Shown here in pieces: positions 12,119 through 23,891 of a stretch of DNA of 59,967 nt. The translations under genes were made by a program, and so were the position numbers. Source of the DNA: Chara braunii (taxonomy: Eukaryota > Streptophyta > Charophyceae > Charales > Characeae); the NCBI GenBank assembly GCA_003427395.1, contig BFEA01001040.1, forward strand, positions 1 to 59,967, written 5' to 3'. Under the pieces are notes generated by a model, which made no database searches, had not been told where the DNA came from, and worked only from the letters and a program-made list of their open reading frames with translations. The first letter of the stretch is position 1; each line of letters starts with the position of its first letter.

Positions 12119-14370
12119 ACCTCACGCCTAGCGCGACTTCCTGATCGGAGTGGGATGTGGGCCTCGAAGTGCGAAAAGGGGTGTGCCAAGGATTTTTGGG
12201 GAAGTGGGGGAGTCTTAAGGTTATGAATGCAATTAGGCGGACGAAGGGTGGGCGCGCAAGGGTCTCACAGTCCGAAGGGGCCGGGACACTGTGGGCGACG
12301 GGTTACGGAAAAATCCCTCCGTGGTGGAGATGGTACCGAAAAGTTAGGCCGTCGGGGGCCGCCACGTGGCGCAGGCCGCCGCGTACCTGGGTTGGGCCTT
12401 CGGAATTCCGGAGCTCTTTGTGCGCCGCTACGTCGGCAGTTCACGCAAAACGTATTGGGCCAATAGGGGGCTATGGCCGGCCACGGAACGACACTGAGTT
12501 GATAATACGGGAAAAGAAGGCGGAAGGGAGGGAAACTGGTGGTGATCTCAACAAATCCCGGGTGGGTGAAGTAGTAGGTGTGGTCGGGAGAAGGGAAATC
12601 GGAGCACCGAGGGTCGCTAGAGGTGGCACAGTGGAATTCCCGCGGACATAGCTGATTCTCCGTGTGACATGGGTATCGCATCCTTATGAGCTCGTTTATC
12701 ATAGGGGTGAAATAGTCCGGGTTGTAGGACGAGTCTGAGCTCCAAGATCGCGTCATGGTATCATCGTCGATGGGATAGCTCGGGTCGGGATATCGTCACC
12801 ACGCACGAGCACGTGCAGGGCAGGTAGATCAGTGGCGCCTCAACGTGCTCGTACGGGATGATGGTTCCGCTGCGAATCCCTCTTGGGTGAGCGAATCGTC
12901 GTACGGGAACGCGCGTAAGGGCGATACTCCGATCGCGTTTTACGCGTGTTCTCGTGCGGCGTTTCACGGGGCCAGACTTCGGATCGTCTAATGGCTTCGG
13001 AAGTTTCGATTATGCAAGATGCAACCATATCACAATCCCCATCGTGAGACAAGCAAAGACGAGAACAAAATCACTATCGGGGCTAGATTCTTATCGCATC
13101 TACGGCTGCATCAGGTGTGGGTAAAAATTTGACACAAACAAAAAGCAAGGACAGGGATTTTTAGCAAAAAGATATACAAGCAGGCGTAACGTCCATACAT
13201 CCATACATCCATACATTCGAAATCATACTCATAATGCAATCGAGACGGACATAGCAAAGACAAGTGTGAGGAAAAAAAACCAAGACTTGATTTTAGAAAG
13301 CCGAAACGAAAATAAGAACGGGCAAACCGCTCGGAGCCGCAATCAAAATGTATGTACACAGATGAAGAGGGGGAAGAAACAAGAAAACAACAAATCCGCG
13401 TCTATCGACCTCAACTCTCTCCTCTCTCTCTTTTTTCTGTGATGCGGACAGTCCGTCGTCACGCACCAACCCACGAAGTTGTCACCCCACTTAGTCCTCC
13501 CGCACCCGTCGGATTCGTCCGTGCCCACAGTCCGTCGTGGCCCACGTAAATCCCTCGCGTTCGGCACCAGCCCGTCGGGTCGCCCAACTCCTACTCTACT
13601 CACCTCTTACTTCGCTCGTGTGCCGACCCTTCCTGATCGCGGAACCCCGAGCTTCCAACAATGGGGTAAGAGAGATGACTAATCGCGCAGCCGAAATTTA
13701 TAGTGTGCATGCATGTGCGAAGAACACGGAATTACTAGGACTTAGAGTGAGGATTAGAGAGGGAACGCCTGTGTTCTGCATGATCGGCCGCGGCGTGGGG
13801 GACGTAACCCTTCTCCACGCATCGATCCGAGCATGCAAGTCGCGGCTTACAAAATTTCAGCAAAAGAAAGAGAGGGAGGGCGGGAGAGACGAAGTACAAG
13901 AAGAGAGATACAGTTACAATGGCGCCCGCCCAAAATCACAGTTACACATACGATTAAGGGCGCCCACTAATCAGAGTACGGTTGCAGCCGCATGAAGAAG
14001 CGCGTAGACAAAAGGCGCCGCGCGGCAGAAAAAGTCCTATTTACTGAATTCCTAAATTCCTATCTAATGCGAAAAAGCAAAAAGCATAAATTCCAGAAGG
14101 AAAGTCCAAAATTTCGAAAGCCATCGGGAGGGGGGGGGCTCGACAAAATTTGAAAAAGACTCAAAGGAAAAATTCAAAAGAACGAAGCAATTTCCCGCAC
14201 GATGTCCGCGCCCAAAAGACCGAAACCGAAACGAAAGAAACGACGTCATCATTTATTTATCGCGCGCGCGGTGGTGCGCCAGACATCCATCCGACCAATT
14301 ACTCAACCGGCCGTCCCAGGACACACCCAGCTCCGAACCCAGTCATTCGACAAGAAGCGACGAAAAAGAC
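12119..14370 (-). repeat. 5' LTR of element A, outer end lost in gap
   Basis: Similar to the 3' LTR (1208-3655) throughout. The inner edge at 12119 ends GCGTGAGGT and lacks the GGGCGTCACA that terminates the 3' LTR. About 130 bp of the outer end are missing because the sequence runs into N at 14371. The gap begins at the same base as the single N in the other LTR (after 'gacgaaaaagac'), so the assembler stopped at the same place in both copies. Confidence 0.88.
12265..12756 (-). CDS. LTR-embedded ORF, copy in A 5' LTR
   Basis: 163 codons from MTRSWSSDSS to the Pro/Arg-rich end. Same length and reading frame as the copy at 46018-46509, including the 17-nt segment missing at 1310 and 35183. 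It lies in the part of the LTR downstream of the TATA box, so it would be the first ORF of the element's own RNA. Unknown function. Confidence 0.55.
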   Translation of the reverse strand: MTRSWSSDSSYNPDYFTPMINELIRMRYPCHTENQLCPREFHCATSSDPRCSDFPSPDHTYYFTHPGFVEITTSFPPFRLLFPYYQLSVVPWPAIAPYWPNTFCVNCRRSGAQRAPEFRRPNPGTRRPAPRGGPRRPNFSVPSPPRRDFSVTRRPQCPGPFGL

Positions 14371-14645
14371 NNNNNNNNNNNNNNNNNNNNNNNNNNNNNN
14401 NNNNNNNNNNNNNNNNNNNNNNNNNNNNNNNNNNNNNNNNNNNNNNNNNNNNNNNNNNNNNNNNNNNNNNNNNNNNNNNNNNNNNNNNNNNNNNNNNNNN
14501 NNNNNNNNNNNNNNNNNNNNNNNNNNNNNNNNNNNNNNNNNNNNNNNNNNNNNNNNNNNNNNNNNNNNNNNNNNNNNNNNNNNNNNNNNNNNNNNNNNNN
14601 NNNNNNNNNNNNNNNNNNNNNNNNNNNNNNNNNNNNNNNNNNNNN
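14371..14645. other. Assembly gap (275 N)
   Basis: Run of N replacing the outer end of the A 5' LTR. The sequence resumes in a poly-A run (14646-14671) unrelated to the LTR, so the real distance across the gap is unknown. Confidence 0.99.
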
Positions 14646-16379
14646 AAAAAAAAAAAAAAAAAAAAAAAAAAGGGCTCGAGAAGTTGACCTCCCGATGGTT
14701 CAACTAGCCCAGTCCACATGGTCGATACACACTCATCCATCATTGACAAACCAAAAATAACCAAATTTGAGTAGTTCCCCGGATTATTTCGAATTATCCT
14801 TCGATCTCGATGTTCCTTGGGGTGAGGGATTACCAATGGAAGAGTTCCAGAAAAATTTTTGTCGAGATCAGGGGATGGAGATATACTCCAGGCATCATAA
14901 ACAAAAAATATTGGAGAGATACACAGCGATTGGTATTCTTAGCGACAAGAAGATCAAATTTTTAAGATCTTACTAAGTGAAACGACTGTAAAAAATGCCT
15001 TCTCACGGGATGATCAAAATGAGGGAAGTGAAGGGTGTCGGGAGAGTTAAGCATTTTGGATCAATCGAGACGCGGCGCAGTTCCTGTTTACATCCCTCAA
15101 GAGGAGAGGAACGAGCCGGGTGGATCGATTGAGAGCGCGAAAAGTACTCCTGGCAAAATCGTCGATAAAGAAAAATAAACCGAAGCCTTATACATCCATC
15201 ATTAACGCATTACTCCCAAACGAAAGAGACATACACGCCACAATGTTGATCCTTGTGGTTCAATGATCAGAGCTCAATAAAATTTCCGACACCACGAGGA
15301 CGAGCACTTGCATCCATGCACACGCATATTTACACGGTCATGCATCCACACACACCCATAGGGTGCGACATACTTACGATCATACGTTCACCATGCATTT
15401 ATAGAGAGAGGGAGAACATAGAAAAAAGAGAGAGACTCAAAGTACACCCTTGCTGAAAAATAGGAGATATCAGGCATGTCACCATGCACTTAGCTTCCAA
15501 AATGTAACTCGTAAGGGAATCTCACAAAGAAAAGAAACAAGGCGCACAACCTTGTGCTCTCGAGCTATGGCCCTAGGCCATCCAACCAATCAACTCCTCT
15601 GCACTTGCTCGAAAACTTATGGTCCCGCCTGCCACATGTCCAACACTTAGATTATTGATCGTCACCCCGTCCACTTAACTACTACGGAAATTCACTCAGA
15701 TTCTGCAGTCTGTCGTAGAGATCCAGCACGCAATTCCGCAAAGCTGCAGCTAACTCATTAGGACTTCCCGAAAGCTGATCACCACCTCATCTAACCGCTA
15801 CTCCTCTAGAGTAGCCAGATGTATTGCCAAAAACAATAGCTAGAGCAACGCACTTGCAAGATTTATAGTTGTGGAGAACAGGGGAAAATGTGAGAAAAGG
15901 GGAATAATAGAAAAAAGGGGAGGGACAGGAAGCGCTCTGGAAGGCCTTGCCAATCCGGGTGAAGTACTTTGTCGCCAATCAGATCGCAGCAGGAAGTGTT
16001 CAAAGCCACTTTACACGTTGTCGTCTGATTTCTACGGGTACTTGGAAGATAGACGGGGTCTTCTTGCGTGTAGACAAAGGCAGGAAGGGTGGTTACGAAA
16101 GACAGGAGATAGTAAGACCAAGATTCACCTGAAGTCAGGAGGAAGAAGAGCACAAAGAGAAGGGAGAGAAAAAAGTTACAGCTTAGCGCTAATGATACGA
16201 AGAACGATGTCGTACCAAAAACCTTTTTAAGGGTATTTGGCGTGTTTTTTGCAAGTCACGCCTAATGCAGCCTGGTTCGATGGTGGCAGCGCGAGCGCAG
16301 GGGAAAGTCGAGTCCCTGACGACACGTGTGGAGTATCGACGGTGAGATGCAGCCCTCAGAGGCCTAGGGTGCATGGTGT
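14646..16379. other. No gene recognised
   Basis: AT-rich sequence starting with a poly-A run. The longest frame (14767-14976, starting MSSSPDYFELSFDL) is short and resembles nothing I know. No repeat boundary is clear. Confidence 0.4.
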
Positions 16380-16492
16380 CGATCAGGAACACCCTCTTTC
16401 CTAAAATCCCTGGAACACCCTCTTTCTCACAACTTCCGGTCCCACTCCCACTCTGATCAGAAGTCGCACTGGGCGTGGGGTTGGGCGTCACA
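16380..16492 (+). repeat. Fragment: 3' tail of a related LTR
   Basis: Ends GTGGGGTTGGGCGTCACA at 16492, preceded by 'ctgatcag aagtcgcactggg' and 'aaaatccctgg' as in the last 100 bp of the other LTRs. The upstream part of the LTR is not recognisable, so this is a truncated or strongly diverged remnant. Confidence 0.65.
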
Positions 16493-16734
16493 TATCCCTC
16501 ACAATGTTGTACTGTAGCCACCCGGGCCAAGGCGAGGCACTCTTGGCCGGGAGATCGGAATTGTAAATATTGTATGTTATGACTTTTAGGATTTTGGAAA
16601 ATGAGCTGTTAGGATTTACAGTACGATGTTTGGTAGGGTGTTTGGTAGCTGTTTGCTAGGTTTTACAGTAGGCAGTGGAGTTTGATATTACCTTTTAATG
16701 GTAGACAGTGAATGGTGAATCGTTGTATTGAGAA

Positions 16735-16737
<3 letters not shown>

Positions 16738-16765
<28 letters not shown>

Positions 16766-16790
16766 CTTCTTCTTCTTCTTCTTCTTCTTT
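16738..16790. repeat. (TTC)n microsatellite
   Basis: About 17 uninterrupted TTC units. Followed at 16949 by a C-rich homopolymer tract. Confidence 0.95.
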
Positions 16791-17736
16791 CTTTCGTAAC
16801 TTCTATATTTTACAAGCCAGGAAAACAAATGATGGAAATGGGTCTGGCGTGTGACGAACCAGCTTCCGGACCTGCGCCATCTTTCGGACCCCTTCCTTCC
16901 CCGTATTTTCTCTGCATCTAGATGTGTCTTGATCGGCCTTCGAGAACCCCCCCCCCCCTCCCCCCCTCTGTTTTTGTTCGATTAAAGGTACCTCGTTGAA
17001 ATCTGTATAGAAGTTCTTGAAAGTCTGTCATTTCTTTTAATTTGAAAATGCATGGGAATTTCGCGCGCCTTAGTGAGCGCGCTCGGAATTTAACTCGACA
17101 GTTAGGAATTCCGGAATCAACGGAACGCGGCGCGACCTTTCGCGCGCGAATGTTCTCGGCCTCGACATGGAAGACTCTGGGAATTTTGTAGGAATATGGA
17201 TAAGCTTAGGACTTTCTTTCTTTTCCCGCGTCTACTTTTAGCGCGGATATGGTGATTTCGACTTTTGAATTAGCGTAGGATTGGGAAAAACTGCAACTGT
17301 TTCGGTGCCCATTCTTCTTTTGCTGTTCGGCCCCATGCAAACGAGTTCCCTCCTGCTTCCTTCCTGCGCCCCTCTCAGCGCCTTACCTCGCGCGCACATG
17401 CTTTCTCGCTCTGTTTTTCTCTCTCCTTCCCCGCGCGCGCCCTTTTTCTCTTTCTTGATCATCTGAATCTTGGACCCGTTTCGCGCTATCCTTCGCACTC
17501 CTCTTCTTCCCGCTCTAAGACCCGCGCTAAAAAAACCCGGTCGATCCTCTCTTCCCATCTAGCCAAGGAGAAGCGTCGTGTAAGAGGAGATTCCTACTGC
17601 GGGACGATTCTGATTGGCTGAGATCAAGTTGTGAGGGATCAACATGGCTTTCAATGGGCGATTACTCTCAAGCCCTCTCTTACCCTCCTCTACCGTACTC
17701 TTCATCTTTCCCCACATTTCTCTCCCTTCCCGCAAC

Positions 17737-17744
17737 TATAAATT
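17737..17744 (+). promoter_or_regulatory. TATA box of divergent solo LTR
   Basis: TATAAATT in 'caactataaattccgcc', at the position in the LTR equivalent to the TATA box of the A/C family. No CATGCATG motif precedes it here. Confidence 0.5.
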
Positions 17745-19015
17745 CCGCCGGCGCCTCCGGAAATCTCTCTCTCAACTCGTCAACCAGCTTCCGGGAAGCA
17801 GTGGCTAGATGATGTGTGTATTGTGCGAGTCGGAAACTCCTGACGGGCTAACTGTAGACTGGCTGGCTGTGCGCTAGATCGCCACGACGGACTGTGGGAT
17901 CCGGGCAAGCCACATCGAGGCTAAGTTGGCGGGGTGACGATCTCAGTGGTGAATGGTGACACGCGACGGCCGGGATCGTTGGTGCATGAATGAGGATGAG
18001 CGATCCGAGTTGAGTGGATGTCTGGCCAGGGGCCATGTTGGAATGTGGTGGCGAGTACGCCTTCACCCCTTGGTGCGAATCCGCTCCTTGGTGTGAGCTC
18101 ACGACGGTAAAGCCAGACCTTCTTTCTCCCTAATCTCAGTGTAACTCTTCCCTCCTGGCTTGATATCCTCGCCTGTCTCTTCCTCCCTCCTTCTCTTCTC
18201 TCGCTGATATGAATAACTATGCATGATGAGCCAATCTTTTGCTTATGGAATGAGCATTTGTGAATGTGTGCTCGAAAGAACTTCTTCCGGAACTCTTCCA
18301 TTAGTTTCCTGGGTAATCCCCGGACCTACTGAGAATTGATCGTCTTGTCTTGTGAACGGTGGATGCGCGTGTAGCGACCATCAACGATCTAAAGGGATTG
18401 TGCTTACTTGCCTTTGACACAACAGGGCAGGGGTATTGCATGTCTGCCGTTTTCGCACCTTCCACAGTGAATGTGTGTATGGGATGAAAATGATCGAGCA
18501 CGGAACTCGTCTTGATTAGAATACTGTCCGGACGGATTGATGACAGGGGCAATGTTGTTGGGATTTTGTTCGAGAATGCAAGAGCATTTAGATCTATTGA
18601 TGCTGTGATTACGTAGGAATACCCCGGGAGCTGCGGTTCGGGACACACTGCCCATGCCATTTGCCTTATGCTGCACAACATATACAGCATACCCTCGTAG
18701 AATAATGAGGGACTCCAAAGCCACGTGCGATCGGTGCACGTGAACAGTGGCCGCGTCTCACCATACATGAGTTTTTTTCTCTCTCTGAACTTTCCTTTCC
18801 TTCCTCGTTTTTAGGAGTTTTTGATTCTGCCTTTCTGATTGGATCGATAGGTTATGTGTTTTTCGACTAGTATCGATTATGGGCCTACGATGAATGATTG
18901 AGGATATCTTTGGCGTCTGATTGATTGCCATGTGGACTGGCGGGCTCAACCCGACTAGGCGCCCCCTCCCGTATCCCCACCTCGCCCCTTCCCGTATAAC
19001 GAGGAAAGAACGCGT

Positions 19016-19450
19016 GTGTATGAGTGGGACGTACGAGAAGCCGTCGCAAAGATCGGTGGGCGATATTACTTCCCTCCTGAAAATCGGTGTTCTGGGTTTG
19101 TCGGTGCTGGGTTTGTCATTATCGATACGCATTTTCCGCCATATTCATTGCTACTACCGTTTAACAAGTTGATCGTCATCCCGTGGTCAGCAGTGGCGCC
19201 CCATTGGCCTAAAACTCTATGTAGTGATTGCCAACGCTTCGATCACTACCAATCAAAGGGCTTCCACTACCGAGTACGGAATGAGGACGAGCATAAGGAA
19301 AGGGCCACGCGACTAAGGCCGTCTACATCAGATTCGGAACTGTGCAACGTGCGGCGTCGGGAGCTAGTCCGAAAACGGGATACTAAGTATGTGCCCGCTC
19401 CCTTTCACTCCAAACGAAGAGTCGTGGCTCGGTGGGAGGTACGACAGTAA
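19016..19450 (+). CDS. LTR-embedded ORF, divergent homologue
   Basis: Open frame near the 3' end of the divergent solo LTR. The block FVIIDTHFPPYSLLLPFNKL, then IVIPWSAVAPHWPKT, aligns with FVVITTSFPPFRLLLPYHQL, then SIVPWAAIAPYWPST, of the ORF at 46018. The DNA around it is otherwise hardly similar. Downstream it is basic (RRRELVRKRDTKY). I use the open frame; no ATG is certain, and the N-terminus could come from a spliced exon. Unknown function. Confidence 0.55.
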   Translation: MYEWDVREAVAKIGGRYYFPPENRCSGFVGAGFVIIDTHFPPYSLLLPFNKLIVIPWSAVAPHWPKTLCSDCQRFDHYQSKGFHYRVRNEDEHKERATRLRPSTSDSELCNVRRRELVRKRDTKYVPAPFHSKRRVVARWEVRQ

Positions 19451-19698
19451 TTTCTGGATTGATTTCGAACTTCCCCGCGTCGCGAATCCCACGCGCGCTT
19501 CTTCGTAACCCACGTTGCAACCGACCGGTTCGCTTACTTCGTCCGACCAACACGGGGGATTTCAGTTTTGTCTGTGTCCCCACACTCAATTTCTTAAAAA
19601 TCCCTGGCACACCCCATCTTGCTGTTTTTCAGGGCCTCTTTCCGCACCCTTAATACTCCGAATGGAAGACAGCGCAGGGCGTGAGGTTGCGCGTCACA

Positions 19699-21477
19699 GG
19701 CGTCCCTTACAGAAGTGGAGCAGCTACTCCTATATGCGAGGCATCACCAAGGGAGTGGAGCACCTACTCCTATATGCGAGGCATCACCAAGGGAGTTGCA
19801 TTTGGTTTTAGCAACGGGAGAAAATCATGCCTAACTGTTCCCTAGCTATGGGCCTGGCTCCACTACTCTCCACATGCATAGACGACAAAAAGTATTGTGG
19901 TGTATCTTACCGTTGTTGTCGAGGAAGATTCGTTCTCATTTTGCACATTTGGAGAGTAGCAGAGTGCCCACCTACCAAAATGCTCATATGTTCAAGCTAC
20001 ACATGTTCTCCTCTCACCGTCTTTCAAATGAACAGCTGACCCAGTGGAGTTTGAACTCAGGTCAGTGTTTTTTTTCTTTTTCTTTTTCTTTTCCTTCTTC
20101 TTCCTTAAAAAGGGCGACGGCCTTGAGATATCATCGTTGAGCTCACTGGCCCCAGAATATTTGGTTTTACTCATCAGTTTCCATCAGCTAACTCGCGTCT
20201 TTGTTTCAACAGTTTATGGGTGTACCCACTGAGCTAGGCTCTTGGGTTACAGTCTTCCTTGTTTTTTTTTCCTCCAAAAAAGGGACACAACCCCTTTAAA
20301 TTCTGGCGGGAACCAGTCCGGTTACTTGTCACCGGTAAGCATGAAAGATACAAGAATCAGAGGAGCCAACAGTTCAGGGGGGTACCAACTGAGCTACGCC
20401 AGTTTTTTTTTTTTTTTTTTTTTTTTTTTTGAAAATATCCGATATTTGTATTTATCCCCATTATATTTGTATTTATCCCCATTATCCCCATTATCCCCGA
20501 TAGTCGGAATCGTAATTAGTACGAGTAAGCTTCACACCTCACGGTGCTTCTCATCTTCTCTCTACTCTAGTACGGGGGAATGCCAACCAAACCAAACCTG
20601 GAATTCGCCCCAGCCCACGGGGTAGTTTGTCACCACAGCACTGGTGCGAGAGCAAGGCTTGTATCAGCTCCTCATCCCGATGATGCGGGGTGATCAGGCA
20701 TTGCCCACGGGGGAAACCGGCGATGCTAGTGATAAGTACTCTGATACTTCTTTAGTGTCCTTGTCGAGAAAATTCGGTGGGGTATGGAATCATTAGGTAC
20801 CAATTATGACTGTTGGAGTCTTTTCCTTGGCTAGCAGCGAAGGGGGTCGGTCTGGTAACCCATTGTAGGGCTTCTGTTTTTTTTTTTTTTTTTTTCCCAT
20901 TGTAGGGATTCCGTTTTTTATTTTATTTTTTATTTTATTTTTAAGGGCTTCTGGTTTGTCTTTTGCCTTTTTCCTGTTTCATCTTTTTTTGCTTTTTTCT
21001 TCTCCCCCCCTCTTTTTTCGCTTCCCCCCCCCCTCTTTTTTTCGCTTTCCCTCCCTTTTTTTCGCTTCCCCTCCCTTTTCTTCGCTTTCCCTCCCTTTTT
21101 TTCGCTTCCCCTTCTCCTTTTTTCGTTTTTTCATTTTTCACATTTTCACTACTGAGAGTGTTGTCGCTCACTTTTTCTCGCTTCCCCCCCCCCCTTTTTT
21201 CGTTTTTTCATTTTTCACATTTTCACTACTGAGAGTGTTGTCGAAGGGTCTCGAACGAAGTCCCTGATGTAGATGTGGCTATGATTCTGATATATTTTTC
21301 AGAACAAGGGTAGCTCGTGTTTTCGGTCTGTTGACTGACGTTCCAAGCAGTGTCTAATACTCTCTCTGACGTGTCTAGGAGTGTTGCTACCGGATCGGAA
21401 GCCATCCGTGGTTCTAGTGCAACGCCAGATATTTTCGGTGCTTTGAACCTGGCTGATGCAGCAAGTTTGTCCCGACA

Positions 21478-21520
<43 letters not shown>

Positions 21521-22116
21521 TATTATTATTATTTATTATTATTATTATTATTTTTTTTTAAAGGTGGATCCAGTAATAACGTTACAGGCGGCAAGGTCCC
21601 ACTTGCGGAGATTACGAGATTTCGGCCGTTGATCTTTGCTATCTACGGTCAGTAACTTCTCTTAATTTGTGCGAGGAACAAGGTTTTCTGTTGGTGCGGG
21701 GGCTTGAGGAGAATCAGCATGACCCAGTACGGTCTCTTTTTTTTTTTCTTTTTTTTTCTTTTTTTTTTGGGAGGAGTTGGTCACCTTTATTTCAAATGAC
21801 AGCAGTTCAAAAGAGGCCGGGGACCTCACAATTCAACCAGGATGAACGTACCTTCGTGGCCGCAAGTCCATTAGTATGTGTTCAGGCAGAATAATTTGAC
21901 TGAACATTTTGGCATCATGTTTGATGAAAAATGCTATTAAGTCCAAAAACTTGGGGGCAATGGGGCCATTACCCAGCTTCGGCAGAAGTGGAAACCGGGT
22001 CCAGCGTCCCATTTACTCACTCTTTTATCTCAAACAAGCTTCTCAAAAAAAATTCCCAATAAGCGCAGTAAAAAGGTTGCAACCTAAAGCGATTTCAAAT
22101 GCACTTCCGAGGGCCG
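19699..22116. other. Repeat-rich intergenic stretch
   Basis: No supported gene. A 41-bp tandem duplication lies at 19712-19797. Poly-T-associated repeat pieces with tRNA-like phrases (AACTGAGCTACGCC at 20386, ACTGAGCTAGGCT at 20229) are present. Other contents are T/C minisatellite 20990-21130 (unit about 21 bp, 'tcgcttcccctccctttt'), a duplicated about 78-bp segment (21118-21165 and 21197-21243), an (ATT)n tract at 21479-21556 and a copy of the dispersed ACCGGGTCCAGCGTCCC motif at 21995. Confidence 0.6.
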
Positions 22117-22223
22117 GGTGGTACAACTAGGACTTTGTTTAGTACGGTTTCGCTAGTCTAGACAGTGAAGTTCTTTGTTTCTATAGATAGACCAAGATAA
22201 AAGCATTCCATTCGTAGTCCAAA

Positions 22224-22283
22224 CCAACTAAGACCCCTGATGATCCTGGCACGGCGTCCAGGTGAAACAGGTAGGGTCGTTGG
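22224..22283 (+). ncRNA. Hammerhead ribozyme-like fold, type I
   Basis: Core CTGATGA (22237-22243) and GAAA (22264-22267) are joined by a hairpin with CCTGG/CCAGG. Helix I is two perfect 5-bp blocks, GACCC/GGGTC (22232-22236 with 22274-22278) and CCAAC/GTTGG (22224-22228 with 22279-22283), separated by a 3-nt bulge on one side. Helix III is minimal (A-C...G-U). The predicted cut is after GUA at 22273. The weak point is a U-U pair at the base of helix II where G-C is usual. A short A-run begins about 50 bp downstream, so this may be part of a retroposed non-coding element. Known for the family: such motifs occur in retrozymes and Penelope elements. Confidence 0.6.
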
Positions 22284-22289
22284 CCGGGT

Positions 22290-22930
22290 GGACGCTAAGC
22301 TTTCGCCATAGCTGTTGCTTCATTGTTATAATTAAAAAAAAAAAAAAAGGCAGTCGAGCTCGGTTTCCTACATGCTTTATCTTGTTCTCTCTCCTTTTGC
22401 TGTCTGAACTCTACCTATGGGCATCGCCAAAATGGGAATGAACTTTATGCTAGAACATGGCCAGATGCACCCGCCACATTATTGTCTTTTTCACATTTCG
22501 AGAGTAGTGTGGCGAGGCCCTATCTCTGGGGCCTGGACCCACTAGCGGAGTATTCTAGGATGTGTGACGCAATTTTATGGTTTTTTGGAAAATACAAAGT
22601 GATTTTTTTTTTTGCGTGAATGGATCTTTTTCTGATTTAAAATGAATTGAAATAGCACATAAAACTATGAAGAACAGCTGTGCACGCGAATTCATCATGG
22701 GTTGGTACGATCTCCTTCATGTAAGTCTTCATAGTGATGTGCCGTGGCAATAAAATGTGTCCACGAACACAGCCACGAGGATGAACAAGTAATGTCTATA
22801 GGGACACATTCATCCCCATGTACCTCATGATGTCTCTAACAGGCCATCCGACAGACGCGGAAGTTCCCGTCAGATCGACCACGATATCCGAATTTCACAT
22901 TTCAAGTTCTATTGCTCAGAGCGGCCTATA
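22290..22930. other. No gene recognised
   Basis: Poly-A at 22333-22348 follows the ribozyme-like fold by about 50 bp. The rest is unique-looking AT-rich DNA without a frame, tRNA or repeat that I can name. Confidence 0.4.
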
Positions 22931-22934
22931 GGTA

Positions 22935-23030
22935 GGAGTAGTGGTAGGTAGGTAGTGTGAGGAAAAATTGAGAGAAGAGTATAGTTAAGAAAAAAAAAGA
23001 AAAAACAACAACAACAACAACAACAACAAC
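22935..23030 (+). repeat. 3' remnant of a SINE plus (CAA)n
   Basis: 'ggtaggtaggtagtgtgagg' followed by 'aaaaattgag' matches the 3' end of the SINE at 23029-23385 ('ggtaggtgggtagtgtgagg'). An A-rich tract and (CAA)n follow, and the next SINE head then starts. This looks like a head-to-tail SINE dimer in which the first unit is truncated at its 5' side. Confidence 0.6.
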
Positions 23031-23432
23031 TCAGTTGGTAAGGCTCGCAAGTGGCATTCAGGAGGTCGTGGGTTCAATCCCCATTGGCCTCATGTACCTT
23101 CCTGGGCATGCTTGGTGCCCGCCACCTAGAGATAGACCACTGGATCCCCCTATTGGCATTTAGCAGTCTGCTGATGTTCATAAGGGAGGGGACCTGAGGG
23201 GAGGCACAGGGATTGGTCCTGTTGGCATGGTCCCTGATGCTACCGGCTGTCCCCTAGCCGGTATCGCCCACCTGCAGGTCGGGAGCAGCCCCCACATGTT
23301 CTCTCGTGAACACGGTTCTGGCTGCTACGGGGTTCCCGTATGCCTACAATTTAGTTGTGGTAGGTGGGTAGTGTGAGGTGAAATTGAAAAAAAAAAAATT
23401 AAAAAAAACAAAAAAAAAAAAAAAAAAAAAAA
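23029..23432 (+). mobile_element. tRNA-derived SINE with poly-A tail
   Basis: The head has an A-box-like CTCAGTTGGTAAGG and a B-box GGTTCAATCCC at normal tRNA spacing. A tRNA-unrelated body of about 280 bp ends 'ggtgggtagtgtgaggtgaaattg', followed by A-runs to 23432. This is an internal RNA polymerase III promoter and retroposed copy. The partner copy on the minus strand (23891-24143) shares the tRNA head and the next about 60 bp but has a different 3' half. Confidence 0.8.
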
Positions 23433-23518
23433 CGAAGTCTGGAAATCAACCCCCCCCCATAAAATCCAGACTTCCCTCCCATGCAAAGCCACCAGCTATC
23501 ATGTCCAAGTTAGTCCAA

Positions 23519-23521
<3 letters not shown>

Positions 23522-23549
<28 letters not shown>

Positions 23550-23836
23550 GACGCATCTCATTGGCCTTGAGGTGGGGATCTTTACAGTCCCCGCTCCGAA
23601 ACTACCAGGCCTTCGAGATCCGATCTATTCGACGGCCGTACTGTGTGACGACGGCCGTACTGTGTCACTCTAGGCCACACGTGATCGAAATCCTGAACGA
23701 AGTGGTAGAAGACTCCCCTAATGGGTCCAGGCCCCTGGTCTTGGTATTGGCATGTTGTCTGTATTGCCAACCTATCGTGTCGGCACATGACTGAAATGCT
23801 GTAATAGCATAGATAGAGGGATGGCACAAGGGCTTT

Positions 23837-23890
<54 letters not shown>
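23522..23890. other. Poly-T and poly-A bounded segment
   Basis: T-run at 23522-23549 and A-run at 23841-23890 enclose about 290 bp with a short internal duplication ('acggccgtactgtgt' twice at 23633-23664). No gene. Confidence 0.5.

Positions 23891-23891
<1 letters not shown>

Larger units (their letters stand above)
1208..14645 (-). mobile_element. Ty3/gypsy LTR retrotransposon A, nearly full length, defective
   Basis: On the minus strand the element reads 5' LTR (right, cut by the N gap), primer-binding site, Gag-PR-RT-RNase H, PHD-integrase, three accessory ORFs, 3' LTR (left). The order RT-RNase H before integrase identifies Ty3/gypsy. It is collinear with element C in the same window on the opposite strand, so the two can be compared codon by codon. 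It is dead: several in-frame stops, a frameshift near 8480, and the third catalytic residue of the integrase (Glu) is Lys. About 130 bp of the 5' LTR and the outer flank lie in the gap at 14371-14645, so no target duplication can be checked. Confidence 0.92.
16850..19698 (+). mobile_element. Solo LTR of a divergent gypsy subfamily
   Basis: Starts TGTGACGAACC (16850) and ends GAGGTTGCGCGTCACA (19698), the same ends as the A/C family. It is longer (2.85 kb) and the body is largely different. GGCG directly precedes and follows it, a 4-bp target duplication. Removing the LTR restores 'gggtctggcgtcccttaca', the dispersed motif described below, so the host site was such a repeat. It contains a TATA box (17737-17744) and an ORF (19016-19450) in the same relative place as in the other LTRs. 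No internal region is present, so it probably arose by LTR-LTR recombination. Confidence 0.82.
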
